Assembly: GCA_963766505.1 (NCBI GenBank)
Contig: CAVYAL010000001.1
Location: forward strand, 496,001-560,000
Reading direction: 5' to 3'
DNA: 64,000 bases
From: DATIRA01 sp963766505
GTDB lineage: Bacteria; Pseudomonadota; Gammaproteobacteria; Steroidobacterales; Steroidobacteraceae
Under the pieces are notes generated by a model. It ran no database searches. It saw nothing but the letters and a program-made list of their open reading frames with translations, and was not told where the DNA came from. The stretch's first letter is position 1. The number at the start of each line of letters is the position of its first letter. The position numbers were made by a program, and so were the translations under genes. Below, one piece after another: positions 8,738 through 17,324 of this stretch.

Positions 8738-9795
8738 TGCTGGAGCTGAGAGCCGGGCCTGGCGCGATGAAGCGACTGCGCGAGCAGGGGCTGACGCCGC
8801 GGGACATCGCCTGCATTCCGGCCGCGGCCGGCGGCCCGAAGGGGCTGGCACTCGTGCCGCTGGACAAGCTGCTGTACCAGGAGTGGCTGCGCGATGCGCC
8901 ACGGGTCGAACTGATCGGGGCCTCGATCGGCGCCTGGCGAATGGCAGCACTCGCGCAGAGCGATCCGCTCGCTGCGCTCGACCGGCTGGTGCGGTGCTAC
9001 GTGCACGACCAGCGCTATACGACCAAGCCCGGCCCCGAGGAAGTCTCGGCGGCCTGTCGCAGGATCGCCGCCGCGGTGCTCGACGGTCACCCGCTCGGGC
9101 TGCGCGAAGGCGTTACGCTCACAGTCGTAACGTCCCGTGCGCGGGGTGCGCTCGCGAACGAGGAGTCGAAGCTCGCTTTCGGGCGGGCGGTGCTCAGCAA
9201 TGCTCTGTCGCGCAGGCGGCTCGCGACGCACCTGCAGCGCGTGTGTTTCCAGGCCGGGGCGCCATCGTTCCTGAGCGAGCCCTTCGACGAGTTCGATCTG
9301 GTTCGCGTGCCGCTGCAGCCCCGGAACGAGCAGGACGCGCTGCTCGCCTCCGGAACGATCCCGCTGCTATGCGCGCCGGTGCGCGACATTGCCGGCGCGC
9401 CACCCGGCAACTACTGGGACGGGGCGCTGGTGGACTACCACCTGCTGCTGCCGTATCCGCGGCTCGCGCAAGCGGGTCGACCGGGCATCGTGCTGTACCC
9501 GCACTTCAACGACTTCGTGACGCCCGGCTGGCTCGACAAGCACCTGCCATGGCGGCGGTCGGCCCGCGGACACACCTGGCTGGACAACGTGCTGCTGGTC
9601 GCGCCGTCGAGGGAATTCCTGGCGACGCTGCCAAACGGCAAGCTGCCCGACCGGCAGGATTTCTACCGCTACGCGCAGGACCACGCCGCCCGCGAACGCG
9701 ACTGGGAGCGGGCAATCGGCGAGTGCGGGCGCTTCGCCGAAGCGGTGCTGCGCTGGATGGAGCGGCCCGATCCTGCGCAGGTCGAGCCGATCTAG
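8737..9795 (+). CDS. Patatin-like phospholipase family protein
   Basis: This 352-residue protein resembles patatin-like lipid acyl hydrolases. The nucleophile elbow is GASIG (Ser63), preceded by a glycine-rich AAAGGPKG stretch that could form the oxyanion hole. The second dyad member would be the Asp in WDGALVDYH near residue 225. There is no signal peptide or membrane segment, so the protein is predicted cytoplasmic or peripherally membrane-bound. The ATG at 8737 overlaps the stop of the flavin oxidase gene. Its 3' end overlaps the convergent glutathione reductase gene by four bases. Substrate is unknown; phospholipid or another acyl ester is expected from the family. Confidence 0.8.
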   Translation: MLELRAGPGAMKRLREQGLTPRDIACIPAAAGGPKGLALVPLDKLLYQEWLRDAPRVELIGASIGAWRMAALAQSDPLAALDRLVRCYVHDQRYTTKPGPEEVSAACRRIAAAVLDGHPLGLREGVTLTVVTSRARGALANEESKLAFGRAVLSNALSRRRLATHLQRVCFQAGAPSFLSEPFDEFDLVRVPLQPRNEQDALLASGTIPLLCAPVRDIAGAPPGNYWDGALVDYHLLLPYPRLAQAGRPGIVLYPHFNDFVTPGWLDKHLPWRRSARGHTWLDNVLLVAPSREFLATLPNGKLPDRQDFYRYAQDHAARERDWERAIGECGRFAEAVLRWMERPDPAQVEPI

Positions 9796-11186
9796 CGCTC
9801 TGCGGCCCCGTCCGCGTGCACGGTGCGCTTGTCGCGCAGCGTGACGAATTCCTCCGCAGCCGTCGGGTGCACCGCGACGGTGGCATCGAACTGCGCCTTC
9901 GTGAGGCCCGCCTTCACCGCTATGGCAATGCCCTGGATGATTTCGGGCGCGTCCGCTCCCACCATGTGGGCACCGAGCACGCGCTGGCTCGCGGCATCGA
10001 CGACGAGCTTCATCATGCTGCGCTCGTTGCGACCCGAGAGCGTGTACTTGAGCGGACGGAACGACGTCCGATAGATGTCCACCGCCGGATATGCGGCAAG
10101 CGCCTCTGTTTCGTTCAGCCCGACGCAAGCTACCGGGGGCTGGCAGAAGACCGCATGTGCAACGCAGGAATGGTCCGCCGCGACGGGCGTGCCGCCGAAC
10201 AGCGTCTGCGCCACCGCGGCGCCCTCGCGGATCGCGACCGGCGTCAGCGCAAGGCGGTCCGTCACGTCGCCAGCCGCATAGATGCTGGGTACGCTCGAAC
10301 GGGAGAACTCGTCCACGACGATGGCACCGCGGGCGTCGAGCGCCACGCCGGCAGCCTCGAGTCCGAGGCCGCTCGTGCCCGGCCAGCGTCCGGTGGCGTA
10401 GAGCACCGCGTCCACCTCGAGTGGGGACGGCAGTCCGGCCGACTGCAGTCCCACCTCGAGCGTGCCGTCCGGCCGGCGCACCACCTGCTGCACGTCGCAA
10501 TTCAGGCGTACCTCGATTCCCTTGCGGACGAGCTCGTCGTGCACGTGCTGGCGGACGTCCTCGTCGAAGCCGCGCAGCACCTGCTGGCCCCGGTAGGCGA
10601 CGCTGACGCGCGATCCCAGGCCATGGAATATCCCCGCGAACTCCATCGCTATGTAGCCGCCGCCCACGACCAGCACACGGCCGGGCAGTTGCGGGAGCTC
10701 GAAAGCTTCGTTCGAGGTGATGCAATGCTCGATGCCCGGGATGGCCGGCCGCATGGGCCAGCCGCCGGTCGCGACGAGAATGTGCGCCGAGCTGTAGCTG
10801 CGTCCGTCAACCTGGACCGTGTGCGGGTCGCTGATCTGCGCGCGGCCCTCGATCAGCGAGACACCCGCGGCCTTCAGCAGCGTCCGGTAGACGTCCTCGA
10901 GACGGGCGATCTCCCGGTCCTTGTTCGCGAGCAGCGCGGGCCAGGAAAAGCGCGGCTCGCTCGTCCAGCCGTAGGCCGAAGCGTCCTCGAAATCCTCGCG
11001 GTAGTGCGCGGCATAGACCAGCAGCTTCTTCGGCACGCAGCCTCGGATGACGCAGGTGCCGCCGGGCCGGTAGCTCTCGGCGATCGCGACGCGTGCGCCG
11101 AGGCCGGCCGCGACCCGCGCAGCGCGCACGCCAGCCGAGCCCGCACCGATCACGAACAAGTCGAACTCGTAAGCGTTCACGCCCAT
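9792..11186 (-). CDS. gor: Glutathione-disulfide reductase
   Basis: It reduces oxidised glutathione with NADPH in the cytoplasm. The 464-residue protein has an FAD-binding motif at the N-terminus (VIGAGSAGVRAARVAA), the redox-active disulfide GGTCVIRGCVPKK (Cys45 and Cys50), a central NAD(P)-binding motif (VVGGGYIAMEFAG), IYAAGDV for FAD contact, and a C-terminal dimer domain with HPTAAEE supplying the catalytic His. I chose ATG 11186 over an upstream start because the FAD motif then lies in the normal place and GGGGACG precedes it. It is divergent from the DOMON-like gene and convergent with the patatin-like gene. A glutathione S-transferase at 36.2 kb fits a glutathione-using cell. Confidence 0.94.
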   Translation of the reverse strand: MGVNAYEFDLFVIGAGSAGVRAARVAAGLGARVAIAESYRPGGTCVIRGCVPKKLLVYAAHYREDFEDASAYGWTSEPRFSWPALLANKDREIARLEDVYRTLLKAAGVSLIEGRAQISDPHTVQVDGRSYSSAHILVATGGWPMRPAIPGIEHCITSNEAFELPQLPGRVLVVGGGYIAMEFAGIFHGLGSRVSVAYRGQQVLRGFDEDVRQHVHDELVRKGIEVRLNCDVQQVVRRPDGTLEVGLQSAGLPSPLEVDAVLYATGRWPGTSGLGLEAAGVALDARGAIVVDEFSRSSVPSIYAAGDVTDRLALTPVAIREGAAVAQTLFGGTPVAADHSCVAHAVFCQPPVACVGLNETEALAAYPAVDIYRTSFRPLKYTLSGRNERSMMKLVVDAASQRVLGAHMVGADAPEIIQGIAIAVKAGLTKAQFDATVAVHPTAAEEFVTLRDKRTVHADGAAER

Positions 11187-11308
11187 GCCCGTCCCCGCGG
11201 AGCGATCACCGGCCCCGAATGCTACGCGATCCTCGGAGCCACAGGAGTCGACCTGCACCTGAACCGGTTATCATTCCGCGACGAAACCACCCCCGGTCCA
11301 GACTCCCG

Positions 11309-11911
11309 ATGGCACTCTCCACGCATGCCCGCGTCGCGCTGGTACGACACCCTGTGAGCGTCACGAGCGCAGTCTCGCGCGTCGAGGCCGAGGTCGGCAT
11401 GTCGGCCGGTGCCGGGTTGCGCCTGCGTTACCGCGTCGAGGGGACCCTGGAGCGCGTCTCGGTGCCGGCCCGGGAGCCAAGCGCACGGCGCGAGGGTCTC
11501 TGGGAGCACACCTGCTTCGAGGCATTTCTCGCGGTCCGGGAGTCGCCGGCCTACTGCGAGTTCAATTTCTCGCCCTCCACCGAGTGGGCCGCCTGGGGCT
11601 TCGCGGCTTACCGCAGCGGCCGCTCGGAGCTGCCCTGCCGGACGGCCCCGCCGATCCTGGTCGAGCGCAGCCCGAACCACCTGCTGCTCGAGGCGGAGAT
11701 AAACTGCGTGATACTGAACGGACTGCCGGGACGCGGACCACTGGCGCTGGGCCTTTCCGCCGTGATCGAGGAGCTGGACGGACGGCTCAGCTACTGGGCG
11801 CTTGCGCATCCCGCCTCGCAGCCGGATTTCCACGATCCGGTAGGTTTCGTGCTGGACGTGCCGCGCCCCGCGGAGATCCCGGGTGGCAGCGGAAAAGGAT
11901 CGCCGGGATGA
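11309..11911 (+). CDS. DOMON-like domain protein
   Basis: This 200-residue protein resembles the bacterial DOMON-like family. It has LWEHTCFEAFL near residue 65, a CEFNFSPSTEWAAW segment near 83 and a WALAH segment near 170, typical of these short beta-sandwich proteins. No signal peptide is apparent, so it is likely cytoplasmic. The known relatives have no established reaction; a carbohydrate- or haem-binding role is only suggested by the fold. Its stop overlaps the start of the NamZ-like gene (ATGA), so the two are translationally coupled. The start ATG at 11309 lacks a strong ribosome binding site. Confidence 0.7.
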   Translation: MALSTHARVALVRHPVSVTSAVSRVEAEVGMSAGAGLRLRYRVEGTLERVSVPAREPSARREGLWEHTCFEAFLAVRESPAYCEFNFSPSTEWAAWGFAAYRSGRSELPCRTAPPILVERSPNHLLLEAEINCVILNGLPGRGPLALGLSAVIEELDGRLSYWALAHPASQPDFHDPVGFVLDVPRPAEIPGGSGKGSPG

Positions 11912-13113
11912 AATTCGGCATCGACAGGCTGATCGAGGACCGCAGTCTGCGCGCGCCTCTCGAGGGACGCCGGGTGGCCCTGCTCGCGCACCCGGCTTCG
12001 ACCACGTCCGACCTCACCCACTCGCTCGATGCACTGGCCTCGAGAACCGGACTGCAGTTGAGCGCGGCCTTCGGTCCGCAACATGGGCTGCGCGGCGAGA
12101 AACAGGACAACATGATCGAGTCCGGCGATTTCACGGACCCTTCGCTCGGCATCCCGGTCTTCAGCCTCTACGGCGAAGTGCGACGGCCCACTGCGGCGAT
12201 GATGCAGCACTTCGACGTGCTGCTCGTGGACCTGCAGGATCTCGGTTGCCGCATCTACACCTTCGTCACGACGCTGCGCTACGTGCTCGAAGAGGCGGCG
12301 CGTTACGGAAAATCTGTCTGGGTACTGGACCGCCCTAACCCGATCGGCCGGGAGATCGAGGGCCTGCGTCTCACGCCGGGCTGGGAGAGCTTCGTCGGCG
12401 CGGGCAGGTTGCCGATGCGGCACGGCCTGACGCTGGGAGAACTCGGGCAGTGGTTCATCGCAGGGCTCGGGCTCGACCTCGAGTACCGTGTGGTGACGAT
12501 GGCCGACTGGCAACCCGCAACCGGGCCGGGCTACGGCTGGCCGCTGGGCGAGCGCGCCTGGATCAACCCCAGCCCGAACGCACCGAACCTGTGGATGGCC
12601 CGTTGTTATCCAGGCACGGTCATGCTCGAGGGAACCACGCTTTCCGAGGCGCGCGGCACGACCCGCCCGCTCGAGCAGTTCGGCGCACCGGACCTGGACG
12701 TTCCGGACCTGCTCGGCGAGATGCACCGGCTCGAACCCGACTGGCTCAATGGCTGCAGGCTGCGGCCGTGCTGGTTCGAGCCCACTTTCCACAAGCACGC
12801 GGGCCAGCTCTGCGCGGGCCTGCAGATTCACGTCGAGGACGCGGTCTACGACCCCCGTGCCTTCCGGCCCTGGCGCCTGCAGGCACTCGCGTTCAAGGCG
12901 CTGCGCAGGCTGCGACCGGACTACGAGCTGTGGCGGGACTTCCCCTACGAGTACGAGCATGGGCGCCTCGCGATCGACCTGATCAACGGCAGCGAGCAGC
13001 TGCGCGCATGGGTGGACGACCGACAGGCCCAGCCTGGCGACCTCGACTCAGCCGCGACGCTGGACGAGCGGTCCTGGGAGCTGGAGCGGGACGGTTTCCT
13101 GCTCTATCGCTGA
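11908..13113 (+). CDS. NamZ/DUF1343-family exo-beta-N-acetylmuramidase-like protein
   Basis: This 401-residue protein matches the DUF1343 family, whose characterised member NamZ removes N-acetylmuramic acid from the non-reducing ends of peptidoglycan fragments. Visible family signatures are LLAHPAST near residue 27, GPQHGLRGEKQDNM near 56, the VDLQDLGCRIYTF motif near 105, LDRPNPIGR near 140 and PNAPNLWMARCYPGTVMLEGT (about 219-239). No signal peptide is visible at the chosen ATG, so it appears cytoplasmic, in contrast to exported members. It overlaps the DOMON-like gene by four bases (ATGA) and is followed 21 bases later by glpD. A role in cell-wall sugar recycling is inferred from the family. 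Confidence 0.8.
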   Translation: MKFGIDRLIEDRSLRAPLEGRRVALLAHPASTTSDLTHSLDALASRTGLQLSAAFGPQHGLRGEKQDNMIESGDFTDPSLGIPVFSLYGEVRRPTAAMMQHFDVLLVDLQDLGCRIYTFVTTLRYVLEEAARYGKSVWVLDRPNPIGREIEGLRLTPGWESFVGAGRLPMRHGLTLGELGQWFIAGLGLDLEYRVVTMADWQPATGPGYGWPLGERAWINPSPNAPNLWMARCYPGTVMLEGTTLSEARGTTRPLEQFGAPDLDVPDLLGEMHRLEPDWLNGCRLRPCWFEPTFHKHAGQLCAGLQIHVEDAVYDPRAFRPWRLQALAFKALRRLRPDYELWRDFPYEYEHGRLAIDLINGSEQLRAWVDDRQAQPGDLDSAATLDERSWELERDGFLLYR

Positions 13114-13134
13114 CGCGTAACGGAGCATTGCACA

Positions 13135-14646
13135 GTGCCCGACTCCGGAAAGGCCTGCGACCTGCTGGTGATCGGCGGCGGCATCAACGGCGCCGGGGTC
13201 GCGCGTGATGCAGCCGGACGCGGGCTCGGCGTGCTGCTCTGCGAGCAGCACGACCTGGCCGCGCATACCTCCTCCGGCAGCACGAAACTGCTCCACGGCG
13301 GGCTGCGCTACCTCGAGTACTACGATTTCGCGCTGGTGCGGAAGTCGCTGCTGGAGCGCGAGATCGTGCTCGCCGCCGCGCCTCACATCGTCTGGCCGCT
13401 GCGCTTCGTGCTGCCGCACGATCGGCACCTGCGCCCGGCATGGATGATCCGCGCCGGGCTGCTGCTGTACGACCACCTTGCGCGACGAAAGCTGCTGCCG
13501 GGTTCCGAGGCCGTGAACCTGCGGCGTCACCCGGCCGGCGAGCCACTCGAGCATCGCTATCGCAAAGGATTCATCTACTCGGATGCATGGGTGGACGATG
13601 CCCGGCTCGTCGTGCTGACGGCAATGGACGCGCGCGAGCATGGCGCGGAGGTCCTCACCCGAACGCCCTGCGTCGCGCTCGAAAGGCAGGGCAGCGACTG
13701 GCTCGCGACGCTCGCCCCGCACGGACGGCAGCAACTGACCGTCAGGGCGCGCGCCGTGGTCAATGCCGCGGGACCCTGGGTCGCGCGCTTCGTGGACGAG
13801 GCCACGCCTCTGGCGGCGGCCCACCATCCCCGAATGATCAAGGGCAGCCACATCGTCGTGCCGCGGCTCTTTGAGCACGAGTTCGCCTACATCTTCCAGG
13901 CGCCCGACGGGCGGGTCGTGTTCGCCATCCCCTACGAGCGGGAATTCACGCTGATCGGCACGACGGAGCGCGACTACTTGGGCGACCTGGCGACGCCCAC
14001 GATCGACGAGGACGAGGTCGCCTACCTGCTCGAAATGGCCAACCTCTACTTCCAGCGCGAGCTCTCGCGCAGCGACGTCGTCTGGACCTTCGCCGCCTTG
14101 AGGCCGCTGCTCGCAAAATCGACCGACGACCCCAAGAGCGTCACGCGCGACTACGTGCTCGAGTACGAGCACCGCGAACCGCCGCTGCTCTCGGTGTACG
14201 GGGGCAAGATCACGACCTACCGCAAGCTGGCCCAGGACGTGGTGGACCGGCTCTGCCCGCTGCTTGGCACTGGCGCCGCACACTGGACGGCCGGCGCGCC
14301 ATTGCCTGGCGGCGACATGCCTCGGGCCGACTTCGAGGCCTTCCTGGCCGGACTCGCCGAGCGCTACCCGTGGCTGCCGGATTCGCTGCGCCAGCGGTAT
14401 GCCCGGGCCTATGGAACGCGCATCGAGCGCCTGCTCGGTGGAGCCGGCGACCTCGCCGCGCTCGGCGAGCAGATCCTGCCGGGCCTGTATGCGCGCGAGG
14501 CCGAGTACCTGACGGACGAGGAATTCGCCGTCAGTGCCGAGGACATGCTCTGGCGCCGCAGCAAGCTCGGCCTGCATCTGCCGCCCGGGAGCGAGGCCCG
14601 GCTCGATGCCTGGCTGGCCGCGCGCTCCACGCCGCCGAAGCTGTAG
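13135..14646 (+). CDS. glpD: Aerobic glycerol-3-phosphate dehydrogenase
   Basis: This membrane-associated FAD enzyme oxidises glycerol-3-phosphate to dihydroxyacetone phosphate and passes electrons to quinone. It has 503 residues, the usual length. The N-terminal FAD motif VIGGGINGAGVARDAAGRG, the following SSGSTKLLHGGLRYLEYYDF, and ERDYLGDL and SVYGGKITTYRKLAQ are all characteristic. The start is GTG at 13135 with GGAG about ten bases upstream. It is followed 16 bases later by glpK, forming a glycerol utilisation pair. No glpF facilitator or glpR repressor lies next to it. Confidence 0.95.
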   Translation: MPDSGKACDLLVIGGGINGAGVARDAAGRGLGVLLCEQHDLAAHTSSGSTKLLHGGLRYLEYYDFALVRKSLLEREIVLAAAPHIVWPLRFVLPHDRHLRPAWMIRAGLLLYDHLARRKLLPGSEAVNLRRHPAGEPLEHRYRKGFIYSDAWVDDARLVVLTAMDAREHGAEVLTRTPCVALERQGSDWLATLAPHGRQQLTVRARAVVNAAGPWVARFVDEATPLAAAHHPRMIKGSHIVVPRLFEHEFAYIFQAPDGRVVFAIPYEREFTLIGTTERDYLGDLATPTIDEDEVAYLLEMANLYFQRELSRSDVVWTFAALRPLLAKSTDDPKSVTRDYVLEYEHREPPLLSVYGGKITTYRKLAQDVVDRLCPLLGTGAAHWTAGAPLPGGDMPRADFEAFLAGLAERYPWLPDSLRQRYARAYGTRIERLLGGAGDLAALGEQILPGLYAREAEYLTDEEFAVSAEDMLWRRSKLGLHLPPGSEARLDAWLAARSTPPKL

Positions 14647-14662
14647 TAGGCTTCGGAGTCAG

Positions 14663-16168
14663 ATGAAGCCCGTGACTGCGCCATTCGTGCTGGCACTCGA
14701 CCAGGGCACGACCAGTTCCCGCTCGATCCTGTTCGACCACGATGGACGGATCGTCGCCACGGCACAGCGCGAGTTCATGCAACACTTTCCCCGCTCGGGC
14801 TGGGTCGAGCACGACGCGGAGGAAATCTGGGCGACGCAGGCCGCAACCATTGCCGAGGTGCTGGCGCGTGCCCGGACCTCGGCCGCCGATCTCGCCGCCG
14901 TCGGCATCACGAACCAGCGTGAGACCACCGTGCTGTGGGACCGTCGCTCGGGCCGACCGGTCGCGCCGGCTATCGTCTGGCAGGACCGGCGGACGGCGGA
15001 TATGTGCGCCAGGCTCAGGGCCGAGGGGCATGAGCCCGAGATCGCCCGTCGCACCGGCCTGCTGTTCGATCCCTACTTCTCGGGCACCAAGCTGGCCTGG
15101 CTGCTGCGGAGCGACCCGGATCTGCGGCGCCGCGCCGAGCACGGCGAGCTCGCCTTCGGGACCATCGACAGCTGGCTGGCGTGGAAGCTCTCTGGCGGGA
15201 CGCAGCACATCACCGATGCGACGAACGCGAGCCGCACGCTGCTGCTGAACCTGCAGAGCGGCGAGTGGGACGATTTTGCACTCGAGCTGCTCGGAATCCC
15301 GCGTGCCATATTGCCCAGAGTCCTTCCTTCGTCGATCCCGGGGGACCAGGCGATCGCAATCATCGGCGACCGGGAAGTGCCGCTCGCGGGCATCGCCGGC
15401 GACCAGCACGCCGCACTGTTCGGGCAGGCCTGCTTCACGCCCGGCATGGCGAAGAACACCTACGGCACGGGCTGCTTCGTGCTGATGAACACCGGGGATA
15501 CGCCGCAGCAATCCGCGAACCGCCTGTTGACGACCGTCGCCTGGCACGCCGGCGAGCGCCAGTTCGCACTCGAGGGCGCGGTGTTCATCGGCGGCGCCGT
15601 CGTGCAGTGGCTGCGCGACGGCCTCGGCTTCATCGAGAGCTCGGCCGACGTCGAGGCGCTCGCCGCCAGCGTGCCGGATTCCGGCGGCGTCTATCTCGTG
15701 CCGGCTTTCACCGGGCTGGGCAGCCCGCACTGGGACGCCTACGCGCGCGGCACGATGCTCGGGCTGTCGCGGGGCACGACGAAGGCGCACATCGCGCGCG
15801 CGGCGCTCGAGTCCATCGCGTTCCAGAGCGCCGAGGTGCTCGCCGCGATGCAGCGTGATGCCGGACGCCCGCTGCTCGAGCTGCGGGTGGACGGCGGTGC
15901 GACCTCGAACGACCTGATGATGCAGTTCCAGGCCGACCTGCTGGGCGTGCCGGTGGTGCGGCCGAAGGTCACCGAGACGACGGCGCTCGGCGCAGCGTAC
16001 CTGGCCGGGCTGGCGGTCGGCTTCTGGGGCTCGACCGACGAAGTGGCGGCCAACTGGCAGGAGGAGCGCCGCTTCGAACCTGCCATCCCGCGCGAGGACG
16101 CGGAGGCGCGGCTGCGCCAGTGGTCGAGGGCCGTCGAGCGCGCGCGCAGCTGGCACGAGGAAGACTGA
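14663..16168 (+). CDS. glpK: Glycerol kinase
   Basis: It phosphorylates glycerol with ATP to give glycerol-3-phosphate, the substrate of the upstream glpD product. It has 501 residues, matching the FGGY kinase family. Key motifs are LALDQGTTSSRSILFD at the N-terminus, the glycerol-binding GWVEHDAEEIW and TNQRETTVLWDR segments, IAGDQHAALFGQ, KNTYGTGCF and the late LRVDGGATSNDLMMQFQAD. A GGAG lies four bases before the ATG, supporting this start. It lies in a rightward run from the DOMON-like gene through the serine hydrolase at 18.7 kb with gaps of only 9-21 bases, so transcription with its neighbours is likely. Confidence 0.96.
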   Translation: MKPVTAPFVLALDQGTTSSRSILFDHDGRIVATAQREFMQHFPRSGWVEHDAEEIWATQAATIAEVLARARTSAADLAAVGITNQRETTVLWDRRSGRPVAPAIVWQDRRTADMCARLRAEGHEPEIARRTGLLFDPYFSGTKLAWLLRSDPDLRRRAEHGELAFGTIDSWLAWKLSGGTQHITDATNASRTLLLNLQSGEWDDFALELLGIPRAILPRVLPSSIPGDQAIAIIGDREVPLAGIAGDQHAALFGQACFTPGMAKNTYGTGCFVLMNTGDTPQQSANRLLTTVAWHAGERQFALEGAVFIGGAVVQWLRDGLGFIESSADVEALAASVPDSGGVYLVPAFTGLGSPHWDAYARGTMLGLSRGTTKAHIARAALESIAFQSAEVLAAMQRDAGRPLLELRVDGGATSNDLMMQFQADLLGVPVVRPKVTETTALGAAYLAGLAVGFWGSTDEVAANWQEERRFEPAIPREDAEARLRQWSRAVERARSWHEED

Positions 16169-16177
16169 GGACGGACC

Positions 16178-17314
16178 GTGGGACCCGCAATAGCCATCGC
16201 GACACCCGTATTCTTCCTGCTGATCGCAATCGAGTACCTGGTGGGCCGGGCGCGAGGCCGCAGCAACTATCGCGTCAACGATGCGGTCAACAGCCTGAGC
16301 CTCGGCGTGCTGAGCCAGGTCGTGAACCTGTTCACGCGCCTGCTGCGCATCGGCATTTACGCACTCGCCTACGCCTGGCTCGCGATCTGGGAACTCCCGG
16401 GTGACGAGTGGTGGGTCTGGGTGCTCGGCATCGTCGCCTACGACTTCTGCTACTACTGGAATCACCGCCTCGGGCACGAGAGCGCCATCTTCTGGGCCGC
16501 GCACGTCGTGCACCACCAGAGCCAGGAGTACAACCTGACCACTGCGCTGCGCCAGACGAGCTCGGGCGTGCTGCTCGGCTGGATTTTTTACCTGCCGATG
16601 GCGATCGTGGGATTCCCGGTCGAGGTGTTCGCGGTAGCGGCCGTCATCGACCTGCTCTACCAGTACTGGATCCACACCGAGCAGGTCGGCAAGCTCGGCT
16701 GGTTCGATCGCTGGTTTGCATCGCCCTCGAACCACCGGGTGCATCACGCGATCAACGACCGCTACATCGACCGGAACTACGGCGGGATCTTCATGATCTG
16801 GGACCGTCTCTTCGGCAGTTTCGTAGAGGAGGACGAGAAGTGCGTCTACGGCACGCGCGCGCCGCTCAACTCCTGGGACCCGATCTGGGCCAACCTCGAG
16901 GTGTACGCCGACCTGGCGCGCAAGTCCCGGCAGGCACCGCGCTGGCGGGACAAGCTGCTCGTCTGGCTCAAGCCTCCAGGGTGGCTGCCTCAATCCGCAG
17001 GCGGCGAGCCCGCGCAGAAGGCGCCCTTCCGGCTGGAGCGGATCGAGCGATACGACCCGCCGATGGGGCGCGCCCAGCGCTGGCACGCGGCGCTGCATCT
17101 CGGCGCCGCGATACTGGTCATGACGCCGCTGCTGTGGTTCGAGGCGAGCCTGCCGCGGGTGCAACTGGCCGCCTGGTCCGCGCTGGTCGTGCTGATGCTG
17201 TGGACCTCCGGCGCGGTGATGCAGGGGCGACTTCGCATCCGGGCAGCGCTTGCGATCGAGGCGGCGGCGCTGGCGCTGGTCCTTGCCTGGCAGCCGCCGG
17301 GCCCGATCGCCTGA
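16178..17314 (+). CDS. Sterol desaturase/fatty acid hydroxylase family protein (alkylglycerol monooxygenase-like)
   Basis: This di-iron integral membrane hydroxylase has 378 residues. The histidine boxes are clear: NHRLGHE near residue 88, HVVHHQS near 108 and NHRVHHAIN near 187, with an additional IHTE near 166. About five hydrophobic segments surround them and two more lie at the C-terminus. Layout and size recall bacterial relatives of alkylglycerol monooxygenase (AGMO/TMEM195), which cleaves ether lipids, rather than short sterol C-4 oxidases. The GTG start at 16178 follows GAGGACGGACC. Position directly after glpD-glpK would fit release of glycerol units from ether lipids, but substrate is not established by sequence. 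Confidence 0.8.
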   Translation: MGPAIAIATPVFFLLIAIEYLVGRARGRSNYRVNDAVNSLSLGVLSQVVNLFTRLLRIGIYALAYAWLAIWELPGDEWWVWVLGIVAYDFCYYWNHRLGHESAIFWAAHVVHHQSQEYNLTTALRQTSSGVLLGWIFYLPMAIVGFPVEVFAVAAVIDLLYQYWIHTEQVGKLGWFDRWFASPSNHRVHHAINDRYIDRNYGGIFMIWDRLFGSFVEEDEKCVYGTRAPLNSWDPIWANLEVYADLARKSRQAPRWRDKLLVWLKPPGWLPQSAGGEPAQKAPFRLERIERYDPPMGRAQRWHAALHLGAAILVMTPLLWFEASLPRVQLAAWSALVVLMLWTSGAVMQGRLRIRAALAIEAAALALVLAWQPPGPIA

Positions 17315-17324
17315 GCGATTGCCC

